Source: Acanthococcus lagerstroemiae (taxonomy: Eukaryota; Arthropoda; Insecta; Hemiptera; Eriococcidae). From it: 64,000 nucleotides of DNA. The notes below the pieces were generated by a model. It searched no databases. It had not been told where the DNA came from and worked only from the letters and a program-made list of their open reading frames with translations. The translations under genes and the position numbers were made by a program. The stretch is taken from positions 1,154,321-1,218,320 of the forward strand of contig CM063109.1 of assembly GCA_031841125.1 (NCBI GenBank), read 5' to 3'. Every line of letters starts with the position of its first letter. The stretch's first letter is position 1. Positions 23,501 through 38,500 of this stretch are shown here, piece by piece.

Positions 23501-26500
23501 TATAAAGTTTGTTACAGTTACAGTTATAAGACGTTGCGTAACATTGTGTAATCACCACTTATTCTTGATTCGAATTCGAATAATAGTTACCGCCATCCTT
23601 ACTGGTGTAGTTCTTCATTGCGGTTTTGCGGTGGAGTCTACCTACCCTTACTTCTCCGCTCTCGCTGCGCCCCGTTTCGGCGGAGAAATCGCTGTGAACG
23701 TTATGGTGGCTGCGGCGACAACTCGCTGAGCACGCTTCCCGACTGGCCGGCCGTTCTGAGCGGGAGACAGGGGTCGTTCACGGGGACCCCAGCCCCCAAA
23801 GTGGTCGACTGTAACCACGGTCCCACAAGTGGTGACCTCGACTTACCGACGGTCCCACAGTACATATGTAATTACCTATTGTCGCGATGCTATACTAATG
23901 TCCGATGATAGCGGTTCTTGAAGCTGTAGCAACCACCACGAGCGCAAATGCCACCGTTACAGATGACAAAGATGGGAAGCATCCTAGAGAAAGTATACAA
24001 CGTATCGAAATAATTTATTAATTATTAACCGTGGCTCGACCTCTGTCATCATTAATTAAATATACAAATCAATAATTGTAGTTTCCACATCCGAATTCGC
24101 GTTTTGCGCTCGCACATTATTAGCGCACTCTATTAGCTTATACATATTTGAATCAGGAAATGTGATCGGATGACTTGCCGCAATTCGACTGGTTCTTCCG
24201 AGATTCTTGGATTCTTCCGGACGTCCATAGATACCCTGTGAAGTCCGATGGTGGGTGCTAAAGACACATATGTCTTTAGGCTGGGGGTCATTTTGAAATT
24301 TGTTAAACGAAAATGCGACACGAAAATATGCAACGCGTTTTGGTGAGGTAATTGGTTGCGCGGTAAGACGAGGTATATTTTCGTTACAAAGCGAGTGCTT
24401 CAACATTGTGATCAGTGTATTACCATGAAGATAGGTTTGAGAGACATTTTCGGTTATACATGCTTAATTCTAATTACGACATATAAAATCATGAAGGAAT
24501 ATACACATACATTTACAAATATTTGTTTTCAGTTTTCATTTCCCATTTTAAAAAGTCCCACACGAAGAGCGGGTAGTGGTGCTAGTACATAGATATGTTA
24601 AGGAATTTCGAAATTATGAATGAATGACATATCCACGATTTAATGTTTTTCCCGGTAAGGAAAAATTTCTCTATCATCCAGAGAGTTCCCCAGCGAAATA
24701 CCAACGTTCGAGTCAGCGTTACCAACTCACAATTTCAGAGTTGCCTCGGATTGTATTATAATAATGCCGAAGATTACCGGAGACTGCAGGAAATTTATTG
24801 AACACATTTTTCGAATATAGCACTAGAACTGACACTCCAACTAACAACAAAAACATTCCTTCATTAGATGAATTTTTAAGCTGTGGTTTTTCGTTTTATC
24901 AACAAAAACAGACAGCAGACTTGCAGCTAACTGTTGAATGAAAGAATGATAGTTTGTAGCTCTCAGCATGCAGCAAAATGACCAACATTCAGAAGTTTGA
25001 AATGTAAAAAATAAGTGTAGAAAGAATTTTAAGATATAGAAAATGCCTGACATTGGATAAAAAATACTCGAGTGCCGGAAAATGCTAGAAGAATCTAGAA
25101 TTGCCTATAATCTCAGACAATTTCCGGAAGGTTGGTAACACTGGTTCGAGTTCCTTCTTTAGACCATTTAGTATTTATACTAGATGGTCTAAGGTTCCTT
25201 CCACGAGAAAAGATAGTATATAGTGTCGGTATTTGAGGTGTTATCTGTGAAAAGGGCTCCTGACGAATGGGAATCCTATTCGTCAGGGGCCTTTTTGACA
25301 GATAACTTCTCATTTTTGTCGTGTTGCCATCCTGAGTGTTTCAACGTGTAAGTTGTAGTCGCCGTAGTACAGCCATAGTGATAGCTGAAGGTTTTTTTAC
25401 TTGGAATACGAAGCGGGTAAAATTTGAAAGAAATAAACAAATTTCTTCCAATATATGGAGCGGAGGGGCAGTAGAATAGTTTTTAGGCAGTATTTCACCC
25501 GGAGAGAAAATCGGAGGAAATTAATAAATTCCTTTCCGTTTGGTTACTGCGGAGTAAAACCAAAACGCGAGTAATATCAGATCAAACACGCTGTGAATAC
25601 ATCGAATGTTGCGCATATATTATTTAACAGCCCGGTGGACTTTTCTAACTGTCTGCCGCCGTGACACATCTGGTACGTCAGCCCCATCGCTTCTCCCGTC
25701 CGTCGCCCATTTTTGGGCATATGCCTCCCCATAGTTCCTTGTTTTCTGTTTTTCTTTTCCAATTTGGCCCCATTTCCTTCCTAATTTAATCCCTCCACCT
25801 GGTTACTGGTCTTCCGTTGCGCATATATATACTCTTTTCTTATTTACACGATTCACGCGAACATGTACATAAATTCCCACATAGGTACTGTACATAAGTA
25901 TACGTATGAGTATACCTACGGACACCTATAATGTACGCGAAAGCGGCAAGATAGATACGTAGATATACCTGTGTCCTTTCTACTACTACTAATTTCTATA
26001 AATAATATATTTGCAGTACGGTCGGGCTCCTATACATTGGGCGTCGTCGCGTGGTAATATCAAAATCATGGAAATGCTGATAGCGGCCAAATGCAATATC
26101 GAAGCCAAAGATAAGGTACATTATTCCATTATTGTCGATTTATGTACATAAGTGGTACGTGTAGCGAACTTTCACCTTGTCACATTATTGCGCCACCATC
26201 TCGAAGAGTCTTTACTTTTCATTTTTCAACTACACGAACAAGAATTGAATATGTGACACAATGTACGAGTACTAACCATAAGCAGTATGTGTACATAATA
26301 CATATGTATATTATAATATAGCGCTACGAAGTACGTATGTACGTATGTAGACTAGTGTGTGCCGTGTACTGTAGTACATAGTAGATAAATTGATAAGAAT
26401 TAGAAGAAAATACAATTGTACACGAATTCTATCCTTTCTGTATACATTCGGCACTGTAAAACGCCCTTCAATACTTACGTATTCTTCACAAAAACGTGAA

Positions 26501-29500
26501 GTGATCTATTCAATATTATGTGAACTAGACATACCTCTATACTTTACTATTCTCTATTTTATTCTACTCCTCTCCTTTCCGCTCCATTTTACTTCATTCC
26601 ACTCCAACCTACCTACGGAAAGTAGATCGGAGTAGAATGAAGTAAAATGGAGTAGAAAGGAGAGAAGTAGAATAAAATAGAGAATAGTAAAGTATAGAGT
26701 TATGTCTAGTTCACATAGATATTAAATAGATCACATTTACATTTTTGTGAAGAATACAACATGTACACTGTATTGAAGGGCGTTTTATGGTGCCGAACGT
26801 ATACAGAATGCGTAGAATTCATGTACAATAAATTATATTCTTCTAAGTCTCGTCAATTAATTTTAAAAGTACATTCCGCATTAAAATAAATAAATACGTA
26901 ATGAGAAACTCGGTAACATATTCACACTTCAACGAGTATGTCTTGAAAATAAATAATCTATTATCGATATTTTGGTTCTCATCATCCTTTCTTTCCTCTG
27001 ATTACCAGCTGTTGGATGTTTATAGGTAATCTTTCATTTCTTAGATGGAAGTCACGACAAGTTCTGAATGTAGATGCAATCATATTGTAGTCGAATAGGA
27101 AAATAAAATAGGTGGAAAAAAATATAATACTAGGTTTTCGGCTGAAATTCAGAAAAGACGCTCTCTTTAAAACGCTCAATTTTTTCCGTGTAAACGCGGT
27201 TAAGAATAAAATATTTCGTAGATTTCTCCGCTTTATTTTTCTCCTTCACTCTCTTCCTCCCTTTCTCGACTGTTCGAAAAAATACCTCGACCCACATCCT
27301 CTTGGATGCGATAGATATCAACTGTTGATAGTGCATTTACAAACAAAGATCGAAACGTATACGTATGGCTTGTGGATCAAAAAAACTTTTGCGTACTCGT
27401 TGCAGTTTTCGGTGGTCGAAATTCAGAATAATTTTTTACTCGCCCATGGGTACGAACTTTTATAATTTTCTTCCCGTATTTCCTTCATTATCGTTTTAAT
27501 TTTGGCGGCGAAATAGTCAGCCGCTATTGTAGTGATAAGACACCCATCCAAAAGGCGCATTTCGGAAAGTGGAGCGGAATGCGAGTACGCACAACTTCGT
27601 CTATGACGAGTGAGTATCGAGTACGTACTAAATTTCGAGCCAACTGCAAATCAAAACCAGGAGATCACACGCCTACGTGGCGTGGCCAAAGCAAAGAATT
27701 CCGAAAAGCCTCCATGCTGGAATGGCTGGAAAAACAAAATAATTTTACGAAATGGTCGGAATTACGTTTAACGAATTGCGCGTAAGTTTCGAGCATGGTT
27801 ATAGCCCCGTAGGAAATCACAATAAAACGCGTGAAAGGAGACGAAGACAAAATGCGAATTTCAACTCGAACGTTTTTACGTAAAGTACGCGATGTAATAT
27901 TCGGCGAAAAACTAAATGTGCATTTGATGTACGCGTTATCTACATAATATACGAGTATGTACACCATCATCTCGAGTCATCTGCAGTCGTCGTGTCACTT
28001 TTACATGACGAGTCTGCGGTTCGCAAAGTTACGTTCATAGGCTCCGATTTATGGAAAATATTAAGGGGAGGGGGGGGGGGGTAGAATCAAAATTATCGCA
28101 GTTCTTGGGAGCGATCGAAAATCCCTCTGAAAATTCGAATGGTCGTCTTCCATCTATTTTGATGCCAAAATTATACCCTTCTCACGTGTCTGATATTTCG
28201 GTATTATCGATTTTATTTTTATTCGTTTTGTCTTTTTTTTTCTCTCTCTTTTGTTAAATTAAAAAAAAAAACTATGGTTAAAATTTGTTGTACTTTTTCC
28301 ACTTTTGAGTTGAAAATATTGAGGGAGGGCGTTGCCCCCTCCCAAAGTTTTTATTAGAGGGGCTTTGCCTCCCCCCCTCCCAATAAAAAAAAAACCAAGT
28401 CGGTGCTTATGGTTTCGTTACAGTTACAGGTTACATCAAGTCACGAATAGTACATACTGTAGAGGCTTATGTACATACTCGTGTACATATATACATGTAT
28501 GTAGAGTACATTCTGGCAACGCGTCCGGCTGTGGGGGATCTGAATCTCAGGCGAGCGCTCTGGGAGTGCGGACCTAGGTCAGTAGAGAACCCCATGGTGG
28601 CCCTGGCAGAACGCGCGCACCGTTCCAGCCAGCCTCGGCACTGATGCGATGCCTGAAAGGGTAGTTTCCGGTGCTGGGGGTGCGGTGTCTCAGGGGCCAC
28701 TTTGGCATGCGTGCATCGCCATAGGTTCCACCACACCATGTAGAGTACATACTCGTACGTAGCTAGGTACGAGTACATATTATGTACAATGTACGAGTAC
28801 GTCGAAGATTCGCCGCCCGTCGCGTCGTGTCGCGGTCGCGGTTCATTTACCGTTCAAGTATACTAGTAAAAAGATTTCATTTTAGAGCCATTTCGCGTGC
28901 GTACTTCCTGATACAGCCGCCGCGATCGCACAAAGACAAAATGGCTGAGAGTGAAAAACTAAAATGGCACGAGGAACGCTTAAATTGATCGCTCTTTTCT
29001 CGCGAGCTTCTGTTCTCATTTGAAAAACTTTTTCTCATAAATCTCTCCTGGGGGAAAAATGATCTACGCGCAACTATTCTTTATTTTCTTATTTTACTCG
29101 GCGCATAAACAGCTACGGCTTTTATTTTCCATTCGCGCTGTTCTATTTTACCGCCTCTATAATTTCGTTTCCTCGCGCGACTTGTCTAATTCCAGCGCTG
29201 CGAGCCAGACACTCGCTCGTGATAGTTCGTAGCTTCCTACATACCTACATACGGGTACATATACATGTATTACATTCTATTCGCTACGTATAACGTTGTA
29301 CAGGCCATTCAATGTGCGACGAACGACGGTATTTTCAGGATTTCCTATAAAAAGGTCGAACTACATAATTTAAGTGTTTTATACTCGTGTAATCAAACCG
29401 GTACACGGAGCCGCCGAACGCAAATTTTGGCATGACCCTCCATGGGAGGTGTAAAGTACGGTTAAGAGTTGCAGCGTTCGTCGATGTCCATGGCAAGGTG

Positions 29501-32500
29501 TCGTTGGGTGGACAGCCTGGCTCGGCAGGTTGTTTACCTGCAACTGAAGAATAGGAGCAGGGCTGAGTATGCAATTCCTTAGCTGGCCATCTACTACTAG
29601 CTTGTGATGTACTCGTAAATTACGTAAGTAACTCAACAGGGTGAGACTAAGTATTTTTCTCCTGTGCCTCGTTCAGCCTACACCAGCCGGACCAACGGCG
29701 GAAGCACCGTCGTATTTCCTCTAACCGTGCCAGCCCTCAGAAGTGAGATGCCACCAGCAGTCCAGCTCCACATAAGTAAGCTCTCTCGCCAGCTCACACC
29801 TGGGCAGGGTTTCAGGCCGCGACACCCTAGTGGAAGGACACATTATCGCCAGAGCCCAGTTAACCACCAGAAACTTCGCATATAGTAGCTCCCCCTCGAT
29901 ATCCCGCTTATTTAGTGCGTTGCAAAGCCGTACTTACAGTACCAGGTCGCAAGACACTAGCGTTGATCGTGCACTGACCAATAGGGTTCTTCGTGTTACT
30001 AGAGTATTTAATTACCGAATGCTTAATTAGCTTATCGGATGTGTATACCCAGTTAGAGACCCATATTCGAGTGATTAGTTGGCGATTTCCAGCATTGAGC
30101 TATCCATGTCGCCCCTAATACTGTTTACACTTTTGCTTTAAAAAAAAAAAAAAAAAAAAAAAAATAGTTGCCATTCTATCTGGCTCTTTCTTTCTTAAGT
30201 GCGTCGACAAAGTTGAAAGTCGCCTGTAGTTCTTACATTTGTATTGTCAACGAGACCAGATCGCGAGAGAATAAGAAATTTTTTAAATACTAAAACCCGA
30301 ATGTTACCAACATATTCTTACTAAGGAGGAGAGGAGGTGGAGGGCATCACCACCTTTAGTTAATATTGAAGGTAGCGTAATGTTATCAGTTTTTAAAAAC
30401 TCTGTACACGCCGTGAAATCGACGATGACGTGAACAAACCTTTCGTATATTTATAGATATAAGTAGTACAAAATAATTATTCTTGAAATAATCAAACAAA
30501 AATCCGTTACAAAAATTCATTTTATTATAGTTACTGGTGTAAATTGCAGTCGCAGAACACATAGTCAGTAAATCATTCGTCATTGTAAAAAGAAAAATTA
30601 TTCCTTCCTTACTTTCTTTTCGAATAAAACAACTAAGTAGATGAGACCGAAATTGTACTTACGAGGTTTGTTCACGTCACCGTGGAAGTGTCGATCGACA
30701 TACATACGTCCTCACAGTAGGTTGTTGTTGATCGGCATCTTTTGACAAAATCGACGAAACGTCTATCAATGTGACATGTCGATTGGCCAAAAAAAGTCGC
30801 GAAGTTCACATTGGATATGCGAGACATCATATTTACGTGGCACATTGTGGCACATATGCTGCGGACGCATCTTCAGACAGGTTCCAGTTGTGGCGGTAAT
30901 ACCTAATTTTAGTGGTAGTCTCAGCGGTAATCTACTGCTGTTACTGGACGGATAAACGAAAAGTAGTTCGGTCGCGTATAATTAATTAAAAATTACAATT
31001 ATTTTGCAGTACGGAATGAGACCAATTTTGATGGCTGCATGGCAAGGACATCGAGAGGCTGTTCAATTGCTAATTAGTCACGGAGCTGATGTTTCAGCTA
31101 CGAATAAGGTCAGTTTCTTATTTGTTGCTTCGAATACGAATGTGTAAGGGAGAACTCCAGATATCGGTAGGTATATAGGCTTGATACTTTTTCCTGTAAC
31201 TTTTACTGAAGGCTGTTCTCGAACTTGGACTGTACGTTCTCTGAACCAGGTTACAAGACTAAAACTAACATTTACACGAACACACTGGTTAACATAGGGT
31301 GTGTACTCAAAATTTGTAAGCTCGAAGCAACGACGAGGCATGGGTAGCGAGCAGACGATGTATGTGACCGGACCCAAGGACTGGGAAACAGTGGTGAGCG
31401 TCGCCTGATGAGAGTAGCGCTTAGTGCTCTAAAGATTTCAAATACGAACGTACGTACCTACACGTACTAGCGGTTAAGCGAGTATTTGGTACGAGTGTAA
31501 GTAACACCGTCTACATAACATGTCCACGTATACACATGTACACGGTACCCTAGTTTATCTACATTGTGTATTTACTCGTACAATATAGAGGGTTTCTATA
31601 CGTCTCCGATAACGGATACTATATCGTGCCGAGTAGAGTACCTTCTGAACCAGTAAGAAAAGTCATTATTTTTTACACAAATAGCCGCGAGTACCGTATA
31701 CGTTAAAGGGCAACGCAAAAATTCGCTTATACATAATATGTGTATGTATCCTAATTAATGCGCGGTATCCCTCTTACTATGTGCGAAATTTTCCCGCTAC
31801 CGAGACGCCAGATCATTAACTTGTTCGTACTTCGTATTCGCTTACGACGAAATTCTTATAATCTAGGCACGCGTAGCCGGTAGAGCAGCCTGTTGCCTAT
31901 TCCACGTTCGAGTTTAAACTTTAAACACGTAGGTAGTAGGTAGTAGGTACTAGGTACTAGGTACCCCACGGTACTATATACGTGTACATAATATGTGTAG
32001 TATCACTCCGTCTACGGGCCTACTCGATTAACGCGCTCATATCGATTTTTCAACTTACAGAAACAATACACGCTGTTGATGTGCGCTGCCAAAAACAATC
32101 GACTAGAAGTTGTGAATTTTTTATTGGATAATTTGGATAGCGTCGATATGAATGCGATTGATGTTGACCAGCAAACAGCGCTCCATCATGCCGCCATCGG
32201 TGGCCATATTGAAATTGTGCAAAAGTTGGTCCATTTGGGTGCCAACCCTACCGCTGTCGACAAGGTAAACGAAAACGCTAAAATCAACTCTAATAAATAT
32301 CTACCTCTCTCCGATCTATTACTTAATTATATCTACGCAGTTGGTATTTTCAAATACGAAATGGGCAAATTTGCCAAGAGCTGGCTGTCTCTAGGCTCTC
32401 ATATGTATTTTCGCCGCAGCTGTAAAATGCTAAACTCGGGGTTACTCTATTCCTTGTTGCAGTACTTACTACTTAGGCATTTAAAGCCCTTTTTAAATCC

Positions 32501-35500
32501 AGTAAGATTAGAATTCTTTGCCCGAAATAATTCAGAATCAAATTTATCCACGTTACACTATTTCGATCTATATCAAAACTAGTCGCGTTTCAGTTTATTT
32601 ATTCTTATTTATTTATTTATTTATATTTCATTTATTTTCCTTTGCCCGCGCTAAAATATTAATTTATCGGAGATACTTAGATCAAAATCTTTAATTATTC
32701 CCGCACATTTCATTGTTGCTATCCGGAGAGAGGAGGATGAGGAGGTTACGATGAACACGATATTTGCGCAAACTTAATTCGTGAAATACGAGTATAAATT
32801 AATATTATTCTTTTATTACCTATCTACCTATCTGTGTATAGTGTATACCCGCCTCTTTCCGCGGACACTCAACACGCGTACACTGCGCTTTGCTTTTAGG
32901 CTACATATTTTTGTTTTTTTAAGCGCAACTTTCTTCAGGAGCTCATCGAAGGCGAAGCTCGAATTACTGATTCGTTCGCATTGTGCGCTGACGCTTTTTT
33001 TTTTTCGGTGTGTCGCGTGTGCTGTTGGCGGTCGACGTTCCGTAAAAGCTATTTATTTAGGAACATTATCGAACGTAAATACCCGCCCTTAAGTAGGATA
33101 GTGTTTCAACAAAAGAAAAGAAAAATCGACTTTTCCCAGACTTGTACGGCGAAGCCGAGAAGAATATCCTGAAGCGCGCGCGAATTAAGGAGGACACGTT
33201 ACGGTTATACTTTTGATTTTATCGATAATTCGCATATTACCTACTCGTACGCATTTACCCAATCGGAAGCTGAATACACGTACCGCCCGAACAAAATTTC
33301 AATGATATGTACGCTTCGTAAGTCTATAGGTACAGAAAAGACCATGTCGATGTTGAATATGCGGTGGGTGGCTTAAACGGTGGCCGGATTTCACACGCTT
33401 TCCATCCAAACTGCCCGCCGGCTCGGACGTACGAATTGCCTTTTTTTTTAAATCAAATAATACAATGTTCGTACGCGTATAATATGTAGCTATACATTTT
33501 TTATTACCAATAATTATTTCAATAATAACTATAATCCATTTAATAATTTTACATTTCAATAAATCATCTAATCCTTTAGGAATAAATAATAAATTAGATG
33601 ACTACCGCCCTTTTAAGTTGGTAGATACACGAAATAGAACATTACCTAAAATAGGTAGCGTATATATTGTTGAAAGGTGGGGGGGGGGGTACTCATCTCG
33701 CGTACACGGTGTAGTATACATAGAGATAAGCACTTACGAGTATTTCGCTAACTTTTCAATGTCGCGTAGCACTCGGGCGGACGAATTATTGGTTCCCTTC
33801 GTGGAAAGATACATATATACTCGTAATTCTGAAAATTTCAACTCGATCAGATAAAATAAGCTTGCACTAGCTTTAGGAAAATAGTCGCGGAATTTTGACT
33901 TTGTCAACTTACTTTCAGCGCGCAATTCTTATCCTCGGCCTTTCGCGAGTGTTGAGAAAATAACGAATCGAAAAGCTTCAACGTCAAATAAGGTACCGTA
34001 CCAACAATTCACTAACGTTCTCTCCAGTCACCGTCATACATATACGTCATCAGTAAATTGAAAGAACTTTGAGAAAAAACGCGGTCCTGCATCTTTCGAC
34101 CTAGTAGCTGCAAGCTGTAGTATACGGGAAATTCATTTTTTGTTCTCATCTTTTACGTTGCACATATAAAATGATCACCTGTTGAAAGACCATGACCTAC
34201 ACAACCGAATAAGTTTGAATAATGTACACTAAAAAGTGAACGTAGATCGCGTCGCGAGAAACCCGAAGATGACATTTTTATGCTGCTGTAAACTTGTACA
34301 TTCGTATTTTTTTTAAACTCGCTGGTCATTTTATTTTTCTTGTGATTTTCGGGTACGTTTTGCATACCTATTACATAATCATCAAATGATAAAGACGGTT
34401 TCTAAAAGAAGGGACGGAAAATACTTTCACCATATTTCAGGGGAGGAGGGTAAAATCAACAGATTTAGGCTCGTTTTCCAACAAAATATCTCTATTCGCT
34501 TTCGACTTCTCCCCCCTCCCCCCTCCCCCCCTCCCCGTAAAAATGGAAGAGCGTCCTTTGCACCTTTTCCCTTTAGAATACTTCTTACTTCGTTCAGTTC
34601 ACGAGGAGTGGACTAAAATCTAAAAACACTAAAATGGTTATTTACATTCTGCCACAGAGGGGACGTAGTCCTCTGCATTGTGCTTGCGCAAAAGGTCACC
34701 TCGAAGTAGTAATATTCCTGCTGCATCACGAAGCCGATATTCTGGTTGAAGACGAGGACGGTAACACGCCGTTACATATCGCTGTTGAGAATCGCCAAAC
34801 ACATATCGTCCAACAACTCTTGGAGCACGGTAACCCGACTGATTCGCAAAATTATGTTAGTATCGTCTGTATCATCTACGTACTAAATAAATAGTACCCA
34901 ATATATTATAAATGTACCTATAGTTACGAGTACTAGGACGTCTATGCCCGGTAAGATAGCGTTATGAGTTTTTTGTCCCACGTTTTGATTTATATACATC
35001 TTTCGTAACGAATCCTTTAGAAAGCAGAAATCTGATATTCTTGTCTTCCGTATTACTTATACATGTACATTGTTGGTACTCGAGTAATTTAATATTCACG
35101 CTCGTCGTATCATCTGTTTCAAGGACCGCCTACCCTATTTGGAACACTATTTTCCTTACTCGAACCACCTTTCGAGACGACGAAGAAAAATTATTTTCCT
35201 CGATGCGCCAGAAACTGCGAAATTTTACCAACGAGTATTCTGTAGTTAAAGTCTCAATCGATGAAAATTCCACTAACGAACTAGCATTCGTATTTTGTGT
35301 GATTGCTACAAATTAAATGTATATCGGGGGATGTACTAAGCGTATTTCGAGATATCGCAACACATATTTCAATAAACCGGCGTAGACGTGAAAGTCGACG
35401 AGTGAAATATTTCGAATCGAACTTTTTTTTTTTACGTATCGGAGATTATTTCGATCAAGTGTCCGTGGTAAAAACGTCCAACCGTATGATCGAATGGCCC

Positions 35501-38500
35501 TCTTTCGGATCAAGTCCGTAAATGAATTAACATGACATTAAATTCAACATTGTCACAAAATTGGTATCTAACACCAATTGCGTAACAGGTACTGAAAGAA
35601 ACGCGACCATGAATTTAGAGTACCAACTATTTATATACTCGGTGTGTTTTTTTCCCCTGTAAATTTTGACGTATAAAAGAAGTCGTTTTTCTCAACGCTT
35701 GGAAGGATTAGGAACATAATATATGGTAGGTTATAATATGACATACCTACGGATTGAAAACTAATATAGACCCTGTTCAGTAACCTCAGGAGATGGTCCT
35801 TAAAATGACTTAGCAGGGAGGGAGTCGATGCAGGTGAAATTTGGCATAGTGCATCGATGTACAGGCTTTAGAGATTGCCGAATTTGATTTTGAGGTTAAA
35901 AATCTTTGAAGTCGATAAAGGAGGAACTGTTCTTTTCCGTTATTCGGCGCTTATCATCCCGCATACCTCTATATTCAATTAAGTATACATATAATCGCTC
36001 GGCTCGAGAATAATATTACTTTTTTTACCCCTCCCCTTCGTTCCACTTCCCTAAGAAAAATAGTATGTACGGTCCGGATTTTCGATGCCAAAAGCTATTA
36101 TCATTTCCCTCAAAAAAATATTTTGCGGAATTTAATCCCTGCTACACCTACAACCAAATCCTAGATGCGCCTTTTAGCGTCTACCTATTAAGTTTGCCAA
36201 CATTTTTAGTACTCGCCCACAAAAACTGTTTACGACTGACTGTATTCTGACCGTTATATGTATTATCCGTTGAGACTTTTTTTTTTCCATCGGCATATGA
36301 GCTGGAAAACGTAGCGAGTTAAAAATACCGAAACGGTTCTCAAAATGACTGTACGAATATTCGAAGGCTCGATTTAATTTCCGAATACGTTACGTATTAG
36401 GTACGAGGGCAAACTACAGATGGAATGCATCTTGCATTTCGGAATTTCGTCGCAGTTTCTGGGCGTTGAACTCACATAAGTCAGGTGTATAAATACGACC
36501 ATCGTAAAAAATTTTTCCGCGGGAAGTAGGAAAAGTATAAGAGGAACCTCGTACGTTCGTAAATAGGTTGGTACATACTACATACATCGAAGTCATTAAG
36601 GTACGAAAGTTTGAAGCAATCGATTTGATTCTATTTTGGGAGAAGAAATCGCGTCAAATCGTGAATATTCTAAAAACAGACAGAAACGGGTAGACGCTTC
36701 GATTTTCACATCCCGCTCTACCCTCCCAGGCATGCGCGATATTTGTTTACATTTTAGGGAGATTATAGGCACACCTCGCAATTTTGAGGATCACGATCCG
36801 CATTAGTAGAAGCGGGCTTCCGCGATATTAAGTAAGTGACTCTCACGCATTATTCGAATAAGTACTTACACATTAAATTTTCCAGAAAGGTCAAACACCG
36901 TTACACATTGCCAGTAGCCACGGAAGTATCGGCATCACCGAACTCATGGTCCAATATGGATGTGATATTAACTCTCGAAACAAAGTAAGGAGATAGAAAA
37001 TTTCTTCTAATTTTACGCGTATATTTCTACCTACATACTTACCCACTTGCTTCTTAGGTATTCTACGTTAGTTGTATTCAGGACCAGCGTGTAAGCACTG
37101 GTACTGTACAACTAATTTCGCAGACCTTGAGTTCGATCGGTGGTATACACGATAACACGCCTACTGCTTCTGAAGAAACAATACGATACGCACTGACACG
37201 ATCTTTTCCATCTCTGCTCTTCTGTAGGGGTATCTTGAAGGGGTCGACAAATACTAGCGCTCCGTATAGGAGGGCCGATATGATGACATCGACGTACACC
37301 TTTTTCTTCTTCTTCCTTCGTCCTGCTAGATTCGACATTAGACGGGTCAGCCGCCCGGCTACTCGATCGGCCTTTTCAGCTGCTCATTTTAAATTACTCT
37401 CGGAACAACAACGCTTCTGTCGAACCACAGCCCCGTGTACTTCAGGTCTACACAGAGCCCAATCCTTACACCGTCTAGGACGAATGTGGGTGGGCTGTAC
37501 TTACGTCGCGTCGTGAATAGGGCTGTTTCGATCTTCTGTATTGTCAAGCACAGCCCTGCAGACTCGATCCAACGGGTCAGCATCTCAAACGTTTGGTTAA
37601 CCCGTCGCCTGACCTGTGCAGTCTTCTCGGCTTGGCACGTCACCGACATGTCGTCTACGTACCATAAGAGCTTAACGCCTGGTGGTGGTGCCAGCCTCAG
37701 CAGTCCATCGACGGCGACGTCCCACCAGGTGGATATCAGTACTGATCCCTATGGAACGTCGCAAATCATCTGTCTCGTTACTTGGTCGGCCACCGATTCT
37801 GACTCTATTCGACGACCATCGCAATAACTCCGAACGATGCGAACGAGGTAACTAGGTACCTGCTCCAACGTCAGTGCCTCCATGATACGCGTGCATACAA
37901 TATCGAGTTGAACCCAATACGCAATCAGTTACCCTATAGTTACCTGCGGAAAAGTTACTCATTTGCAACCCTCAATTACCCTCAGATTACTCAGAAACCC
38001 GTCAGTTACCCTAGGTTCCCCCTTTAAAATTACCTGGGTAACTGACAGAATTTTGCGCATCGGGAACGCGTTCTCGATGTTGAGGCTGACCGCCGAGTAG
38101 AACTACCGCTGGTGGATCGCTTTCTCCGCCGTGATATTCAACTTCAGCGCTGCATCTGCAGTCGAGCGGCCAGTTCTGAATCCGTACTGGTTTCTCAAAA
38201 TTGCCTTCCACCTTCGATAGTGCTCTTCGAACCTATTGACAATGGTTTGGTCGAACACCTGCTCAACGGTATCGAGTAGGCTTATAAGCCAGCACGGGGG
38301 CGGCTGGCCATCTGGTTTTTCGGGCTTCTTGATTAGTGCCAGATGCGTGGTCTTCCATTAGCTCGAGAATGTCTCCTCCTGCAACGCGCCATTGAAAATG
38401 TTGGCCAGGAGAGAAGGGTCTGTCCTGTGGATCATTTCCTAAATCATGTTGGGAATCACGTCCGGACTAGGCGCCTTCCTCCTCTTCATCCTCATCTGGC

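Noticed and set aside
24056..24406. 116-codon minus-strand frame
   Set aside because: No recognisable motif, no splice or neighbour support; left as intron.
32265..32582. Read-through of exon 5 to a 168-codon frame
   Set aside because: The part after 32264 loses ankyrin character, and GTAAAC at 32265 joins in phase to exon 6.
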